From contig NZ_AWXC01000053.1 of the NCBI RefSeq assembly GCF_000479005.1, forward strand, positions 62,001 through 126,000: a stretch of DNA of 64,000 nucleotides, in the 5' to 3' direction. Below, in pieces: positions 16,086 through 25,574 of this stretch (position 1 is its first letter; every line of letters starts with the position of its first letter). A program made the translations under genes and the position numbers. The notes under the pieces are model-generated. The model was not told where the DNA came from and searched no databases. It saw only the letters and a list, made by a program, of their open reading frames with translations. Source of the stretch: Prevotella sp. BV3P1 (GTDB lineage Bacteria > Bacteroidota > Bacteroidia > Bacteroidales > Bacteroidaceae).

Positions 16086-16477
16086 AACGTGTATGCTTAT
16101 GGATGTTGGCTGGCATGATGCTGCTTCTTGCAAGCTGTGCCACAGAAGATGCTGTCGGTCGTGGTGTTCAGGATGTCTCGTTGACGGTCAACGATGTCCC
16201 TAACCGGTGGACGTACGTCTCGCTGTCTGCCCATGAGGTGGTGGGAAGCAGCTCCTTGGGCGATACCCATGAGGATGCCCTGTGGATGCTGCGCACCGAC
16301 TGGGATATCGCCTTTTGTAACGGAATGATTCGGACTAACAGTGGCTCTTCTGGCAAAGGGAAGGGTGGTATCACGTGGACACCGGTGGATTATGATGACG
16401 TTGACAATCTAAGGGCACCTTCCTACCAAACGGACACACGGCAGACGGTAACGGTAAAAAGTGTAGAGATAGAATGA
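16082..16477 (+). CDS. HmuY-like lipoprotein, short (N-terminal half only)
   Basis: A 131-residue lipoprotein with lipobox LLLASC19. Residues 43-97 match what I remember of HmuY-family haemophores: WTYVSLSAHEVVG, then TDWDIAFCNGMIRTNSG and SSGKGKGGITW. HmuY proteins are usually above 200 residues and end in a strand pair that includes a VRTADGKYAKI-like segment; this protein stops before it. No continuation of the family is seen in any frame downstream. His51, His63, Met69 and Met82 are possible haem ligands, unproven. The start overlaps the stop of the peptidase gene (ATGA). Confidence 0.65.
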   Translation: MKRVCLWMLAGMMLLLASCATEDAVGRGVQDVSLTVNDVPNRWTYVSLSAHEVVGSSSLGDTHEDALWMLRTDWDIAFCNGMIRTNSGSSGKGKGGITWTPVDYDDVDNLRAPSYQTDTRQTVTVKSVEIE

Positions 16478-16630
16478 AAATACTCTTTTTTCTTCCCCTA
16501 TTTTTGTTTGTTAATGTCAATTAAAATGACAATAATCTAACACTTCTCAATAACTTATTCTAGAAAGATAATACGAGAAAAAAGTTGTATGGGAAGCCAT
16601 TTCTCTCTAATCTCTATCGTTTTGGAGATC

Positions 16631-16671
16631 AAACTCAATGAGTTGATGCCCGTAAAGCATTGACTTTACCC
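16631..16671 (+). repeat. Intergenic ~22-base-unit repeat, family B copy 1
   Basis: Two degenerate units (AAACTCAATGAGTTGATGCC and the next 21 bases with AAGCATTGACTTT) match units at 42901-42994 and 49601-49690. The surrounding gap 16478-17167 has no gene I can support. It also carries a decayed family A copy near 16787-16850 (CTTCAAAATTCGCGTATTT). Confidence 0.5.
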
Positions 16672-17167
16672 TGAAAAGTGGCGATGAAATCGGCCGATTT
16701 TGCACGTTTTTTGGCAAAAAAGCACCTGATTTTCAGTCCTTATTTTGGCCGTTTTCTTATAAGTGTTTGTGAGTCAAAGCCATGTAAAAAGCTTCAAAAT
16801 TCGCGTATTTCTGAGCAGAAGACCATCTTGTTCAAAATAATCGAAGCATACGAAAGTTAATGTAAAATAAATTCTGAATTAATTCTTGCTTTTTGGTTAG
16901 CTGTGGTTTTTGTAGAAGCAGCTTTGCGTTTTTATGCTGTTCGCTTGTTCATTTGTGTTTGAAACACTCCATGGAGGCAGGTCGTTGGTGGTATGTAAGT
17001 TGATAAATCGCACTCCTGCTTTGCAAATATAGGAAGCCGCATGTGAGTAATCAGCCTGCTTGTGAACAGCCGCGGCTTAAACCCTAAACAACCTTAAAAA
17101 ACGTTCTATAAATCACTATTTTGCATAATTAAGCCTTAAAAAGATGTGCTATTTGCGGAATTCTATA

Positions 17168-17175
17168 TAAATTTG
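17168..17175 (+). promoter_or_regulatory. -7 promoter box of the DUF6242/envelope operon
   Basis: TAAATTTG followed by C lies 26 bases before the ATG at 17201. No exact -33 TTTG stands at the expected spacing. Confidence 0.5.
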
Positions 17176-17200
17176 CAGCTAAAATCATAATCAGAAGTAA

Positions 17201-18607
17201 ATGAATAGAAGATTTTTACCGCTTCTCATGCTGTGCTCAGTGATGCTGCTGTTCGCCTCTTGTCTTGGTGGCAACGACGATGAACAGATGTCATACGACG
17301 ATGCGGCCATTATAGGGTTCTCGGTTAAAAATGTCAAACGCTTGGTGCATACCAAATCGAGCAAAGGTACCGACAGCACGTATACTACGACTTTTGCTGC
17401 AAGCGACTATCGGTTTTATATTGACCAAATCAACAGGGTGATTTATAATCCCGACTCGTTGCCGGTAGGTGTTGACGCTTCGAAAGTGGTAGCGACCATT
17501 TCGGCTAAGAATGCGGGTGTGATTGGCATCAAGAGCGCTACCAGCGATACGATTAAATATTTCAATTCGGCCGATTCACTCGATTTTACCAAGCCCCGTC
17601 AGGTTGTTGTTTACAACAATTCGGGTACGGGTATGAATACCTATACCGTCCATGTGAACGTTCACCAGCAGGATGGTGACACGTTCAACTGGAACAGTCA
17701 GACAAAGAATGAGCCTAAGCTGGGCGAGCTAACAGCCATGCGCTTGCTCGCAAATGGGGAAAACTTGTATGTTTTTGGCAACAAGGGATCGGAAGCAAAG
17801 ATTTATACGGCCGCACGAAAGGCGGCAGGACAGTGGCAAGATATCAAGCCCAACATCCAGTTGGCAAGTGACTTTTGTCGTCAGGTAGTATTACAGGGCA
17901 ACACGTTCTATGGCTATCATGACGGCCAAGTGGTGAAATCAGCCGATGCCAAAAACTGGTCTGTTGTGTTTACCATCGCACTGAAACAGCTGGTAGGTGC
18001 CAGCAAAGCTAAGTTGTATGCCCTGACTGAAAATCATGAAATAGTAGTTTCGGCCGACGGAGGTGCTACCTGGACGACGGAAGCCTTGAGTCCCTCGAAC
18101 GCGCTGTTGCCAGAGGCTGACTTGAATTTTGTGGTTCAACCCTCGAAAACCAATGCGGGTGCCAATCAGCTGTTCATGGCAGGAACCACTGATAAGCGTG
18201 TTGCGCAGTGGGGAAAGCTTGAAGAGAACGATGAAAAGGCCGAGAATCAGCCTTGGACATGTTATACGCCATCGGCCGGAAACCGGTTCGCATTACCCAA
18301 CTTGACCAACCTTCAGGTGGTGAAATATGGCGACGCACTCGTGGCTATGGGTGGTGCCGGAAAAGGCGAGAGCAGTGGTGTGAAAGCGTTTAGTGAGATA
18401 TATGGCAGCGTGGATGGCGGTTTGACGTGGAAGAAACATGCCACGTTGGTCGTCCCAGAAGGCTTTCACAGCAGTGAAACCTCGTTTGCCATGACGACCG
18501 ATGCCGACCACTACCTGTGGATTGTCTGTGGAAAAACCGGACAAGTTTGGCGGGGGCGGCTCAACAAGATGGGCTGGCCAGTGGTGAAAAGGGTGATTAC
18601 TGAATAG
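17201..18607 (+). CDS. Lipoprotein with sialidase/BNR-like repeats, DUF6242-like
   Basis: A 468-residue lipoprotein with lipobox LFASC21. The N-terminal part (about 25-165) is a beta-sandwich ending YTVHVNVHQQD. The remainder looks like a beta-propeller with Asp-box-like turns: SADAKNWSVVF, SADGGATWTTE and SVDGGLTWKKH follow the S-x-D-x-G-x-T-W pattern. I believe this is the family named DUF6242. The Asp boxes support the propeller fold only, and no sialidase catalytic residues are recognised. It precedes DUF6089-uppS-bamA by 19 bases and probably shares their transcript. Confidence 0.7.
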   Translation: MNRRFLPLLMLCSVMLLFASCLGGNDDEQMSYDDAAIIGFSVKNVKRLVHTKSSKGTDSTYTTTFAASDYRFYIDQINRVIYNPDSLPVGVDASKVVATISAKNAGVIGIKSATSDTIKYFNSADSLDFTKPRQVVVYNNSGTGMNTYTVHVNVHQQDGDTFNWNSQTKNEPKLGELTAMRLLANGENLYVFGNKGSEAKIYTAARKAAGQWQDIKPNIQLASDFCRQVVLQGNTFYGYHDGQVVKSADAKNWSVVFTIALKQLVGASKAKLYALTENHEIVVSADGGATWTTEALSPSNALLPEADLNFVVQPSKTNAGANQLFMAGTTDKRVAQWGKLEENDEKAENQPWTCYTPSAGNRFALPNLTNLQVVKYGDALVAMGGAGKGESSGVKAFSEIYGSVDGGLTWKKHATLVVPEGFHSSETSFAMTTDADHYLWIVCGKTGQVWRGRLNKMGWPVVKRVITE

Positions 18608-18626
18608 CGATACAACATAACGAAAC

Positions 18627-19310
18627 ATGCGTCAAGGTCTGCTCTCCATATTGTTGCTCGTGGCCGCTGTGCAAACGCAGGCGCAGGACGACGTGGAATA
18701 TCGTATGGAGGTGGGGGCCGGAGCGGGCTTGGTGTCGTATCTGGGCGACTTCAATGGTAGCGTAGTGAAGAACATGCAACCCATGGGTTCGCTTGTGTGG
18801 CGATGGGTACTCAACCCTCGAATGGCCCTAAGAGCCAAGGGTAGCTATGGCAAGCTCAAAGGCTCGTCGGCCGATGTGCAGACTTATTATCCTGACATGC
18901 AGGCCAAACCTTACCAGTTTAATCATTCGTTGGGTGACCTGGGCGTTACCTTCGAATATAATTTTTGGCCATACGGCACGGGCAGAGACTATCGGGGAGC
19001 CAAACGGCTCACCCCTTTCATCTTCGGAGGAGTGGGAGGTACGTATGTTTCGGGTGGACCGAAAGACGTGTTGACCGCCCATGTGCCTTTGGGATTGGGT
19101 GTGAAATACAAGCTTGGCGACCGTGTCAATGTAGGATTGGAGTGGGCGGCACACTTCTCGTTGAGTGACAAACTCGACGGCGTGGTTGATCCCTATCTCG
19201 TCAAAAGCAGCGGACTGTTCAAGAACACCGATGGCTATTCGGCACTGCTGGTGACGCTTACTTACAGTTTCCAAGCCAAGTGTAGAACGTGTCATAATGA
19301 TGCTGAGTAA
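18627..19310 (+). CDS. Outer-membrane protein of the DUF6089 family
   Basis: A 227-residue exported protein with a short signal peptide (to QTQA) and eight or so amphipathic strands, as in small outer-membrane barrels: [48 protein letters not shown]. It ends [10 protein letters not shown] after the last strand. A protein of this type sits directly before uppS and bamA in many Bacteroidetes. Its function is unknown to me, though the context points to envelope assembly. Confidence 0.8.
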   Translation: MRQGLLSILLLVAAVQTQAQDDVEYRMEVGAGAGLVSYLGDFNGSVVKNMQPMGSLVWRWVLNPRMALRAKGSYGKLKGSSADVQTYYPDMQAKPYQFNHSLGDLGVTFEYNFWPYGTGRDYRGAKRLTPFIFGGVGGTYVSGGPKDVLTAHVPLGLGVKYKLGDRVNVGLEWAAHFSLSDKLDGVVDPYLVKSSGLFKNTDGYSALLVTLTYSFQAKCRTCHNDAE

Positions 19311-19332
19311 CAGAATGACTACAAGAACAACG

Positions 19333-20094
19333 ATGAATAACGAACTGGACATGAAACGTATCCCGACACATGTCGCCATCATCATGGATGGTAATGGGCG
19401 TTGGGCAGCCGAACGCGGCAAGGAACGCAGCTTCGGACACCAGGCAGGCGTGGAAACTGTGCGCCGAATCACGTCAGAATGTGTCCGGTTGGGCGTTAAG
19501 TACCTCACGCTGTACACCTTCTCTACGGAGAATTGGAATAGGCCGGAAGATGAGGTGTCGGCTCTCATGGGCTTGGTATTGAGCTCTCTGGAAGACGAAA
19601 TCTTCATGAAGAATAATGTCCGTTTTCGGGTCATTGGCGACATCAAGCGTTTGCCGGAAAGCGTGAGAACAAAACTTCGTGAGACCGAGGAGCATACCGC
19701 ACCCAACTCAGCCATGACCATGGTGGTGGCTCTGAGCTATTCGGCACGGTGGGAAATGACCCATGCCCTGCAAAATATCGTGGCGGATGTGCAGGCAGGA
19801 CGTGTTCATGCAGATGACGTTGATGAGGAATTGATAGGTCAGCATCTTGAAACATCTTTCATGCCCGACCCCGATTTGCTCATCAGGACGGGTGGAGAAT
19901 TGCGGGTTTCCAACTTTCTGTTGTGGCAGATAGCTTATTCGGAATTGTATTTCTGCGATACCTATTGGCCCGACTTCAACGAGGCTGACCTGCACCATGC
20001 CATTATGGACTTTCAAAGTAGGCAGCGACGATTTGGAAAGACAGAGCGTCAGATAGAAGACCAGATTAAGATTGATAATAATTCAACAAGATGA
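19333..20094 (+). CDS. uppS: Isoprenyl transferase (undecaprenyl diphosphate synthase)
   Basis: Makes the C55 lipid carrier for peptidoglycan and other envelope glycans by cis-condensation of isopentenyl diphosphate onto farnesyl diphosphate. The signature [13 protein letters not shown] holds the catalytic Asp. [13 protein letters not shown] and the C-terminal [25 protein letters not shown] motifs are complete. I start at 19333 ([13 protein letters not shown]). A further upstream ATG at 19297 would overlap the DUF6089 gene, and 19351 is also possible. The stop overlaps the bamA start as ATGA. Confidence 0.95.
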   Translation: MNNELDMKRIPTHVAIIMDGNGRWAAERGKERSFGHQAGVETVRRITSECVRLGVKYLTLYTFSTENWNRPEDEVSALMGLVLSSLEDEIFMKNNVRFRVIGDIKRLPESVRTKLRETEEHTAPNSAMTMVVALSYSARWEMTHALQNIVADVQAGRVHADDVDEELIGQHLETSFMPDPDLLIRTGGELRVSNFLLWQIAYSELYFCDTYWPDFNEADLHHAIMDFQSRQRRFGKTERQIEDQIKIDNNSTR

Positions 20095-22706
20095 ATCATA
20101 TATATAAGGTGTTGATGGTAGCAACGGCAATCACCTGTGGGGTGACCGTTCATGCACAAGATAAGATAATACATCCTGACATCAATTACGCAGGGACGCC
20201 CCGAACGGTAGTTATTGGGGGCATTGCCGTGTCTGGTGTGCAGGGGTATGAAGACTATATGCTGTCGGGTATCTCCGGCTTGTCGGTGGGACAGACCATC
20301 TCGGTGCCTGGTAATGACATTACGGATGCCGTGAAACGCTATTGGAAGCATGGTTTGTTTTCCGACGTTTCGATATCGGCCGACTCCATTGTTGGTAACA
20401 AGATTTATCTGAACATCTATCTGCAAACGCTGCCTCGCGTGTCTGAAATCAATTATATTGGACTGAAAAAGTCGGAACGCGAAGCCATGGAGACGAAGTT
20501 GGGGTTGCTCAAAGGAGGACAGGTAACACCCAATACCATCAGTAGAGCGAAGTTCCTGGCCAAGAAATACTTTGATGACAAGGGGTTCAACAATGCCGAC
20601 ATCGACATTATGCAGCGGGATGACGTGTCCAACAAGAACAGTGTGATTCTGGATGTCATCGTGGATAAGAAGGCAAAGATGCGCGTTCGACACATCGAGA
20701 TTGTTGGTAACAAGGCTCTCAGCGACAAGAAAATCAAGGGTACCCTGTTCACCAAGGGTGCCTTTAAGAAGATTCATGAGTCGGGAAAGTTTGGCAATAT
20801 CTTCAAATCAAAGAAATATACGCCCGAAAGATGGAAGGAAGATAAGCGCAATCTCATCAAAAAATACAATGAATACGGGTTCCGCGATGCTGTCATTCTT
20901 GAGGATAGCGTGTGGAATGTGGATGACAAACATGTCAACATCTTAGTAAAAGTAGACGAGGGAACCAAGTATTATCTCCGCAATATCACTTGGGTGGGCA
21001 ACACGGTGTACGCTACTGATTATCTGAATGCGCTGCTGGGCATGAAGAAAGGTGACGTGTATAATCAGACTTTGTTGAACAAGCGACTGACCGAAGATGA
21101 GGATGCGGTGGGTAATAAGTATTGGAACAATGGTTATTTGTTCTACAACTTGCAGCCAACGGAGGTGAATATCGTGGGCGATTCCATTGACCTGGAGATG
21201 CGTATCACCGAGAATCAGCAGGCAAGATTGAACCATGTACGCATTAATGGTAACGACCGACTGTACGAAAATGTGGTGCGTCGCGAGCTAAAGACAAAGC
21301 CGGGCGATCTCTTCTCCAAAGAGGCACTCATGCGATCGGCTCGTGAATTGGCATCCATGGGACACTTTGACCCGGAAAAGGTGAATCCAGATGTGAAGCC
21401 AGACCCAGAGAATGGAACCGTTGACATCAACTGGAATCTTGAACAAAAGAGTAATGACCAGATTGAGTTTTCACTCGGTTGGGGACAAAATGGTTTGATT
21501 GGGCGTGTGGGATTGAAGCTGAATAACTTCTCTATCCGCAACCTTTTCAATAAGAACAGTGAGCGACGAGGCATCCTGCCCATTGGAGATGGTGAGGTGT
21601 TGTCATTGGGTGTGCAGACCAACGGCCGTTTTTATCAGTCGTACAACATGAACTATTCTACCAACTGGTTTGGAGGTAAGCGACCTACCCAATTCTCCGT
21701 CGGTGCTTATTATTCAAAGTCAACGGATGTGTCCAGCAATTTTTACAACAGTTCATGGCGCAACAATTACATGAATTACATGTACGGGTACGGAAGCTAT
21801 GCTTACAATAATTACGAAAACTACCTCGACCCTGACGCCTACATCAAGATGATGGGAGCCAGTTTGGGTTGGGGTAAGCGCCTGAGATGGCCTGACGATT
21901 ACTTTATGTTGTCGGTACAGCTTGCCTATACACGCTATATGTTGAAAAACTGGAAGTACTTCTTGATGACGACCGGTAATGCCAACAACTTGAACTTGAA
22001 CTTCTCTATCAACCGTACTTCAACGGACAACCAGCTGTTCCCACGTCGTGGATCAGAGTTTACGGCATCGGTTTCGCTCACGCCACCATGGTCTAAGTGG
22101 GACAAGAAAGACTATAAGAACTTGGCATTGGACCGCCAATCAAGTACTTTCTTGGCGGAACAACAGGAGAAATACAAATGGGTGGAGTATCACAAGTGGA
22201 AATTTAAGGCCAAGACTTATACGGCTTTATCAGGTGGACAGAAATGTTTTGTCTTGATGACGCGTGTGGAATTAGGACTCTTGGGCAGCTATAATCGGTT
22301 TAAGAAATCACCCTTTGAGACCTATTATGTGGGTGGTGACGGCATGAGTGGCTATTCTACTGGCTATGCGGAGGAAACCATTGGACTGCGTGGATATGAA
22401 AATGGCTCGCTGACACCATACGGATACGAGGGTTATGCATACGACCGCATGTCGCTGGAGCTTCGTTATCCATTCCTTTTAGGTAACACCACCATCTACG
22501 GACTGGGCTTCCTTGAGGCCGGAAACGCTTGGGATGACACCCGAAAGTTCAATCCTTTCGACATGAAACGTAGTGCCGGACTTGGCGTACGCATCTTCCT
22601 TCCCATGGTGGGCTTGATGGGTATCGACTGGGCTTACGGCTTTGATAAAGTGTTTGGAAAGAAAGGTGGTAGCCAATTCCACTTCATTCTCGGTCAAGAA
22701 TTTTAA
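20091..22706 (+). CDS. bamA: Outer-membrane protein assembly factor BamA
   Basis: An 871-residue Omp85 protein that inserts beta-barrel proteins into the outer membrane. It has a signal peptide (to VHAQ), five POTRA domains over about residues 40-440 (for example [23 protein letters not shown] and [29 protein letters not shown]) and a C-terminal 16-strand barrel ending HFILGQEF with the terminal Phe recognised by BAM. The barrel contains a Tyr/Asn-rich loop (about 545-590), probably surface exposed. It is translationally coupled to uppS and followed by three Skp-like chaperone genes. Confidence 0.95.
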   Translation: MNHIYKVLMVATAITCGVTVHAQDKIIHPDINYAGTPRTVVIGGIAVSGVQGYEDYMLSGISGLSVGQTISVPGNDITDAVKRYWKHGLFSDVSISADSIVGNKIYLNIYLQTLPRVSEINYIGLKKSEREAMETKLGLLKGGQVTPNTISRAKFLAKKYFDDKGFNNADIDIMQRDDVSNKNSVILDVIVDKKAKMRVRHIEIVGNKALSDKKIKGTLFTKGAFKKIHESGKFGNIFKSKKYTPERWKEDKRNLIKKYNEYGFRDAVILEDSVWNVDDKHVNILVKVDEGTKYYLRNITWVGNTVYATDYLNALLGMKKGDVYNQTLLNKRLTEDEDAVGNKYWNNGYLFYNLQPTEVNIVGDSIDLEMRITENQQARLNHVRINGNDRLYENVVRRELKTKPGDLFSKEALMRSARELASMGHFDPEKVNPDVKPDPENGTVDINWNLEQKSNDQIEFSLGWGQNGLIGRVGLKLNNFSIRNLFNKNSERRGILPIGDGEVLSLGVQTNGRFYQSYNMNYSTNWFGGKRPTQFSVGAYYSKSTDVSSNFYNSSWRNNYMNYMYGYGSYAYNNYENYLDPDAYIKMMGASLGWGKRLRWPDDYFMLSVQLAYTRYMLKNWKYFLMTTGNANNLNLNFSINRTSTDNQLFPRRGSEFTASVSLTPPWSKWDKKDYKNLALDRQSSTFLAEQQEKYKWVEYHKWKFKAKTYTALSGGQKCFVLMTRVELGLLGSYNRFKKSPFETYYVGGDGMSGYSTGYAEETIGLRGYENGSLTPYGYEGYAYDRMSLELRYPFLLGNTTIYGLGFLEAGNAWDDTRKFNPFDMKRSAGLGVRIFLPMVGLMGIDWAYGFDKVFGKKGGSQFHFILGQEF

Positions 22707-22811
22707 GGAAGTTAAAACTGGTTTGCCAGTGGTTAAATACTCTTTAGTGGCTAAACGAAAGGACATTGCATAACGTCCATCTAATAATACAATTAAATTA
22801 AAAGAGAGCTG

Positions 22812-23324
22812 ATGAAGAAAATAATATTGATGAGCTTGATGTTGATGGCGACATTAGGTATCGGTGCGCAGAAATTCGCACTGGTTGACATGGAGTATGT
22901 GTTGAAGAATATCCCCGCATACGAACGTGCCAATGAACAATTGAACCAGGTGAGCAAGAAATGGCAAGCTGAGGTGGAAGCCCTGAATACGGAAGCAACC
23001 ACGATGTATAAGAACTATCAAAACGAGGTAGTGTTTCTCTCGCAAGAGCAAAAGAAGGCTCGACAGGAGCAAATCATGAAGAAGGAGAAGGCCGCCAGCG
23101 AGCTGAAACGCAAGTATTTCGGGCCAGAAGGCGAACTGTTTAAGAAGCGTGAAAGCCTGATGAGCCCCATCCAAGAAGAGATATATAACGCCGTAAGGGA
23201 TATATCCGAATTGCGTGGATACTCATTGGTCGTTGACCGTGCGTCCAATTCGGGCATTATCTTCGGCTCACCCAAGATAGACATCAGCAACGAAGTGTTG
23301 CAGAAACTGGGTTATTCGAATTAA
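22812..23324 (+). CDS. OmpH/Skp-family periplasmic chaperone, copy 1
   Basis: A 170-residue protein with a signal peptide (to GIGAQ), then FALVDMEYVLKNIPAYERANEQLN and a long charged coiled coil (about 45-115) typical of Skp tentacles, which hold unfolded outer-membrane proteins in the periplasm. The C-terminal strand pair GYSLVVDRASNSGIIFGSPKIDIS closes the trimer core. First of three paralogues after bamA, starting about 105 bases after its stop. Confidence 0.9.
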   Translation: MKKIILMSLMLMATLGIGAQKFALVDMEYVLKNIPAYERANEQLNQVSKKWQAEVEALNTEATTMYKNYQNEVVFLSQEQKKARQEQIMKKEKAASELKRKYFGPEGELFKKRESLMSPIQEEIYNAVRDISELRGYSLVVDRASNSGIIFGSPKIDISNEVLQKLGYSN

Positions 23325-23352
23325 TAATTAATCAAATAAAGAACAAAAGAAA

Positions 23353-23853
23353 ATGAAAAAGCTTATTTTAATGTTGATGCTGTTTGCACCAATGTCGATG
23401 TTTGCACAAAAGTTTGGCCATCTGAACTCACAGCAGGTAATGAACGACATGCCTGAATTTGTGAAGGCACGCGGCGAGATTGAAGCCACTGCCAAGCAGT
23501 ATGAGAATGACTTGAAGGCCATGCAAGACGAATTGCAGCGCAAGGCTGAGGAATATGAGAAGACAAAATCGACCATGAATGCTACGAAGCAAAAGGAGAC
23601 AGAGGATGAGTTGATGAAGCTGAATGAGAAGATTCGCACGGCTTACAACGACAATTCACAGGCTTTACAGAAGGCTCAACAAGAGAAAATGCAGCCCATC
23701 ACGGCCAAATTGGTCAACGCCATTCAGGCTGTAGGTAAGGCAGGAAACTATGTTTACATCATGGATGTCACATCGGGTATCCCTTATATCAGTCAGACGC
23801 TGAGCGAAGATGTCACCTCAAAGGTAAAGGCTGAGCTGGCCAAGACAAAGTAA
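23353..23853 (+). CDS. OmpH/Skp-family periplasmic chaperone, copy 2
   Basis: A 166-residue paralogue of its neighbours with a signal peptide (to MSMFAQ), the start KFGHLNSQQVMNDMPEFVKARGEIE, a Lys/Glu/Gln-rich coiled coil (about 45-115) and the closing segment NYVYIMDVTSGIPYISQTLSEDVT. It probably forms Skp-like trimers and may mix with the other copies. It lies 28 bases after copy 1. A strong RNA hairpin follows it before copy 3. Confidence 0.9.
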   Translation: MKKLILMLMLFAPMSMFAQKFGHLNSQQVMNDMPEFVKARGEIEATAKQYENDLKAMQDELQRKAEEYEKTKSTMNATKQKETEDELMKLNEKIRTAYNDNSQALQKAQQEKMQPITAKLVNAIQAVGKAGNYVYIMDVTSGIPYISQTLSEDVTSKVKAELAKTK

Positions 23854-23950
23854 TTTGAAGTGTTTCCGACACGCTTCCTCGGGTTCATTAACATTGAAAG
23901 AACCAATTGATGGGAAGTGAAGACTTGGATAAAACTTACAATTAAACAGA

Positions 23951-24011
23951 AAAGGAGTTGGCAGACAAGGGCTGATGTGCAAGACACAGACAACTGTTTG
24001 CTAACTCTTTT
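23951..24011 (+). other. RNA hairpin between ompH copies 2 and 3 (attenuator or terminator)
   Basis: Arms 23951-23967 and 23995-24011 pair over 17 positions, 14 Watson-Crick and 3 G-U, around a 27-base loop. The wobbles form only in the plus-strand RNA. T-runs follow (TTTTCAGCTTTTTT). Two more hairpins lie downstream in the same 268-base gap: 24024-24064 (CATACGGCA with TGCCGCATG) and 24078-24097 (GGAGGG/CCCTCC). Confidence 0.65.
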
Positions 24012-24121
24012 CAGCTTTTTTCATACGGCAAATGGCCATCACTTGTGACGGAATGCCGCATGAAAGAATCAAGAAGAGGAGGGAAACACAACCCTCCGAT
24101 AATAACAACATAAATCATTAG

Positions 24122-24646
24122 ATGATGAAAAAGCAACTCTTATTTCTATTTTTGTTGATGATGCCCTTCGTGGCACAGGCCCAACAAATGCTGCCGAAGT
24201 TTGGTTATTTCAACTTAAGCACCTTGATGAAAGCCGTTCCAGAGTATGCTACGGTTCAGAAAAACATTGCTGACCTGCGCGTAAAGTATGAGGCTGAAAC
24301 CAAAAGGTCGGAGGATGAGTTCAATAAGAAATATGAAGAATTTCTCGATGGTCAACGTGATTTCGCACCAACCATTATGCAGAAACGCCAAGCCGAACTG
24401 CAAGATATGATGGAAAAGAACATCGCTTTTAAGAAAGAAGCACAACGGTTGCTGGCACAAGCCGAACAAGATGCCATGGCACCTGTCAAGGGAAAAGTGC
24501 TTGATGCCATCCGGAAGTTGGGGCAGGAGCGTGGTTACGCCTTCATACTGAACGCCGATGGCGATGCTGTGCCTTATATAGATATGGCTTACGGCGACAA
24601 CCTCAATGACGCCGTGCTGAGCCTCTTGGCACGAGGAGGCAAGTAA
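24122..24646 (+). CDS. OmpH/Skp-family periplasmic chaperone, copy 3
   Basis: A 174-residue paralogue with a signal peptide (to FVAQAQ), then KFGYFNLSTLMKAVPEYATVQ, a charged coiled coil (about 50-120) and GYAFILNADGDAVPYIDMAYGDN at the C-terminus. ATG at 24122 and 24125 are adjacent choices. It is set apart from copies 1 and 2 by a structured 268-base leader and lies 16 bases before murI, so it may be expressed at a different level and together with murI. Confidence 0.9.
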   Translation: MMKKQLLFLFLLMMPFVAQAQQMLPKFGYFNLSTLMKAVPEYATVQKNIADLRVKYEAETKRSEDEFNKKYEEFLDGQRDFAPTIMQKRQAELQDMMEKNIAFKKEAQRLLAQAEQDAMAPVKGKVLDAIRKLGQERGYAFILNADGDAVPYIDMAYGDNLNDAVLSLLARGGK

Positions 24647-24662
24647 TCGCGGCAGCCACCCT

Positions 24663-25502
24663 ATGACTCAAATGCCTCAAACGCCAGGCCCCATCGGGGT
24701 GTTCGATTCTGGTTATGGCGGATTGACCATCCTTCATGGCATCCGTCAGTTGCTGCCCGAATACGATTATGTGTATCTGGGTGACAACGCTCGTGCGCCT
24801 TATGGAATGCGTTCGTTCGATGTGGTGTACGAATTCACGCGGCAAGCGGTAGTCAAACTTTTCGAAATGGGGTGTCATCTCGTCATCTTGGGGTGCAATA
24901 CCGCATCGGCCAAGGCACTGAGAACCATCCAGCAACATGATTTACCCTCGCTCGATTCCAACAGAAGGGTATTGGGCGTGATTCGTCCAACGGCCGAAGT
25001 CATTGGCAGTCTCACCAAGAATCGGCATGTAGGTCTGCTGGCTACCGAAGGAACGGTGAAGAGTGGGAGCTACCAACTCGAGATACAAAAGTTTTTTCCA
25101 GACATACAAGTCTCAGGAATTGCCTGTCCTTTCTGGGTGCCATTGGTTGAATACAACGAGGCTGACAGTCCAGGAGCCGACTATTTTGTCAAGAAGCGAC
25201 TGGACGCATTGGCACGAAAAGATCCCCTGATTGATACGATTATCTTAGGATGTACGCACTATCCGCTGCTCATGCCCAAGATAGAGAAATACAAACGTCC
25301 GGGCGTTCGCATCGTCGCACAAGGCGAATATGTGGCCAATAGCTTGAAAGACTATCTGAAACGCCACCCGGAAATGAACGAAAAGTGTACTAAAACTGGC
25401 ACTTGTCAATATTTTACTACCGAAAATCCCATCCGTTTTCAAGAGCAAGCCCAAGTGTTCTTGCATGAAAAAATACAGGTGAATCATGTTAATTTAGTTT
25501 GA
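24663..25502 (+). CDS. murI: Glutamate racemase
   Basis: Converts L- to D-glutamate for peptidoglycan with two cysteine acid/bases. Both are visible: GCNTASAKAL in the first half and LGCTHYPLL in the second. The N-terminal signature GVFDSGYGGLTIL and the YLGDNARAPYG motif are intact. At 279 residues the length is typical. It closes the envelope-biogenesis block that begins with DUF6242 and DUF6089. Confidence 0.95.
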   Translation: MTQMPQTPGPIGVFDSGYGGLTILHGIRQLLPEYDYVYLGDNARAPYGMRSFDVVYEFTRQAVVKLFEMGCHLVILGCNTASAKALRTIQQHDLPSLDSNRRVLGVIRPTAEVIGSLTKNRHVGLLATEGTVKSGSYQLEIQKFFPDIQVSGIACPFWVPLVEYNEADSPGADYFVKKRLDALARKDPLIDTIILGCTHYPLLMPKIEKYKRPGVRIVAQGEYVANSLKDYLKRHPEMNEKCTKTGTCQYFTTENPIRFQEQAQVFLHEKIQVNHVNLV

Positions 25503-25574
25503 TTTTCCAGTTTTGTATCAATGAACTAACCAGAGAATAAGCGTGGGCTTCCCGAATCATATCCTACCTCATTT

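Noticed and set aside
16678..16860. A 60-codon open frame in the gap after the HmuY-like gene
   Set aside because: It lies across decayed intergenic repeats, has no leader or conserved feature, and its composition matches the surrounding non-coding DNA.
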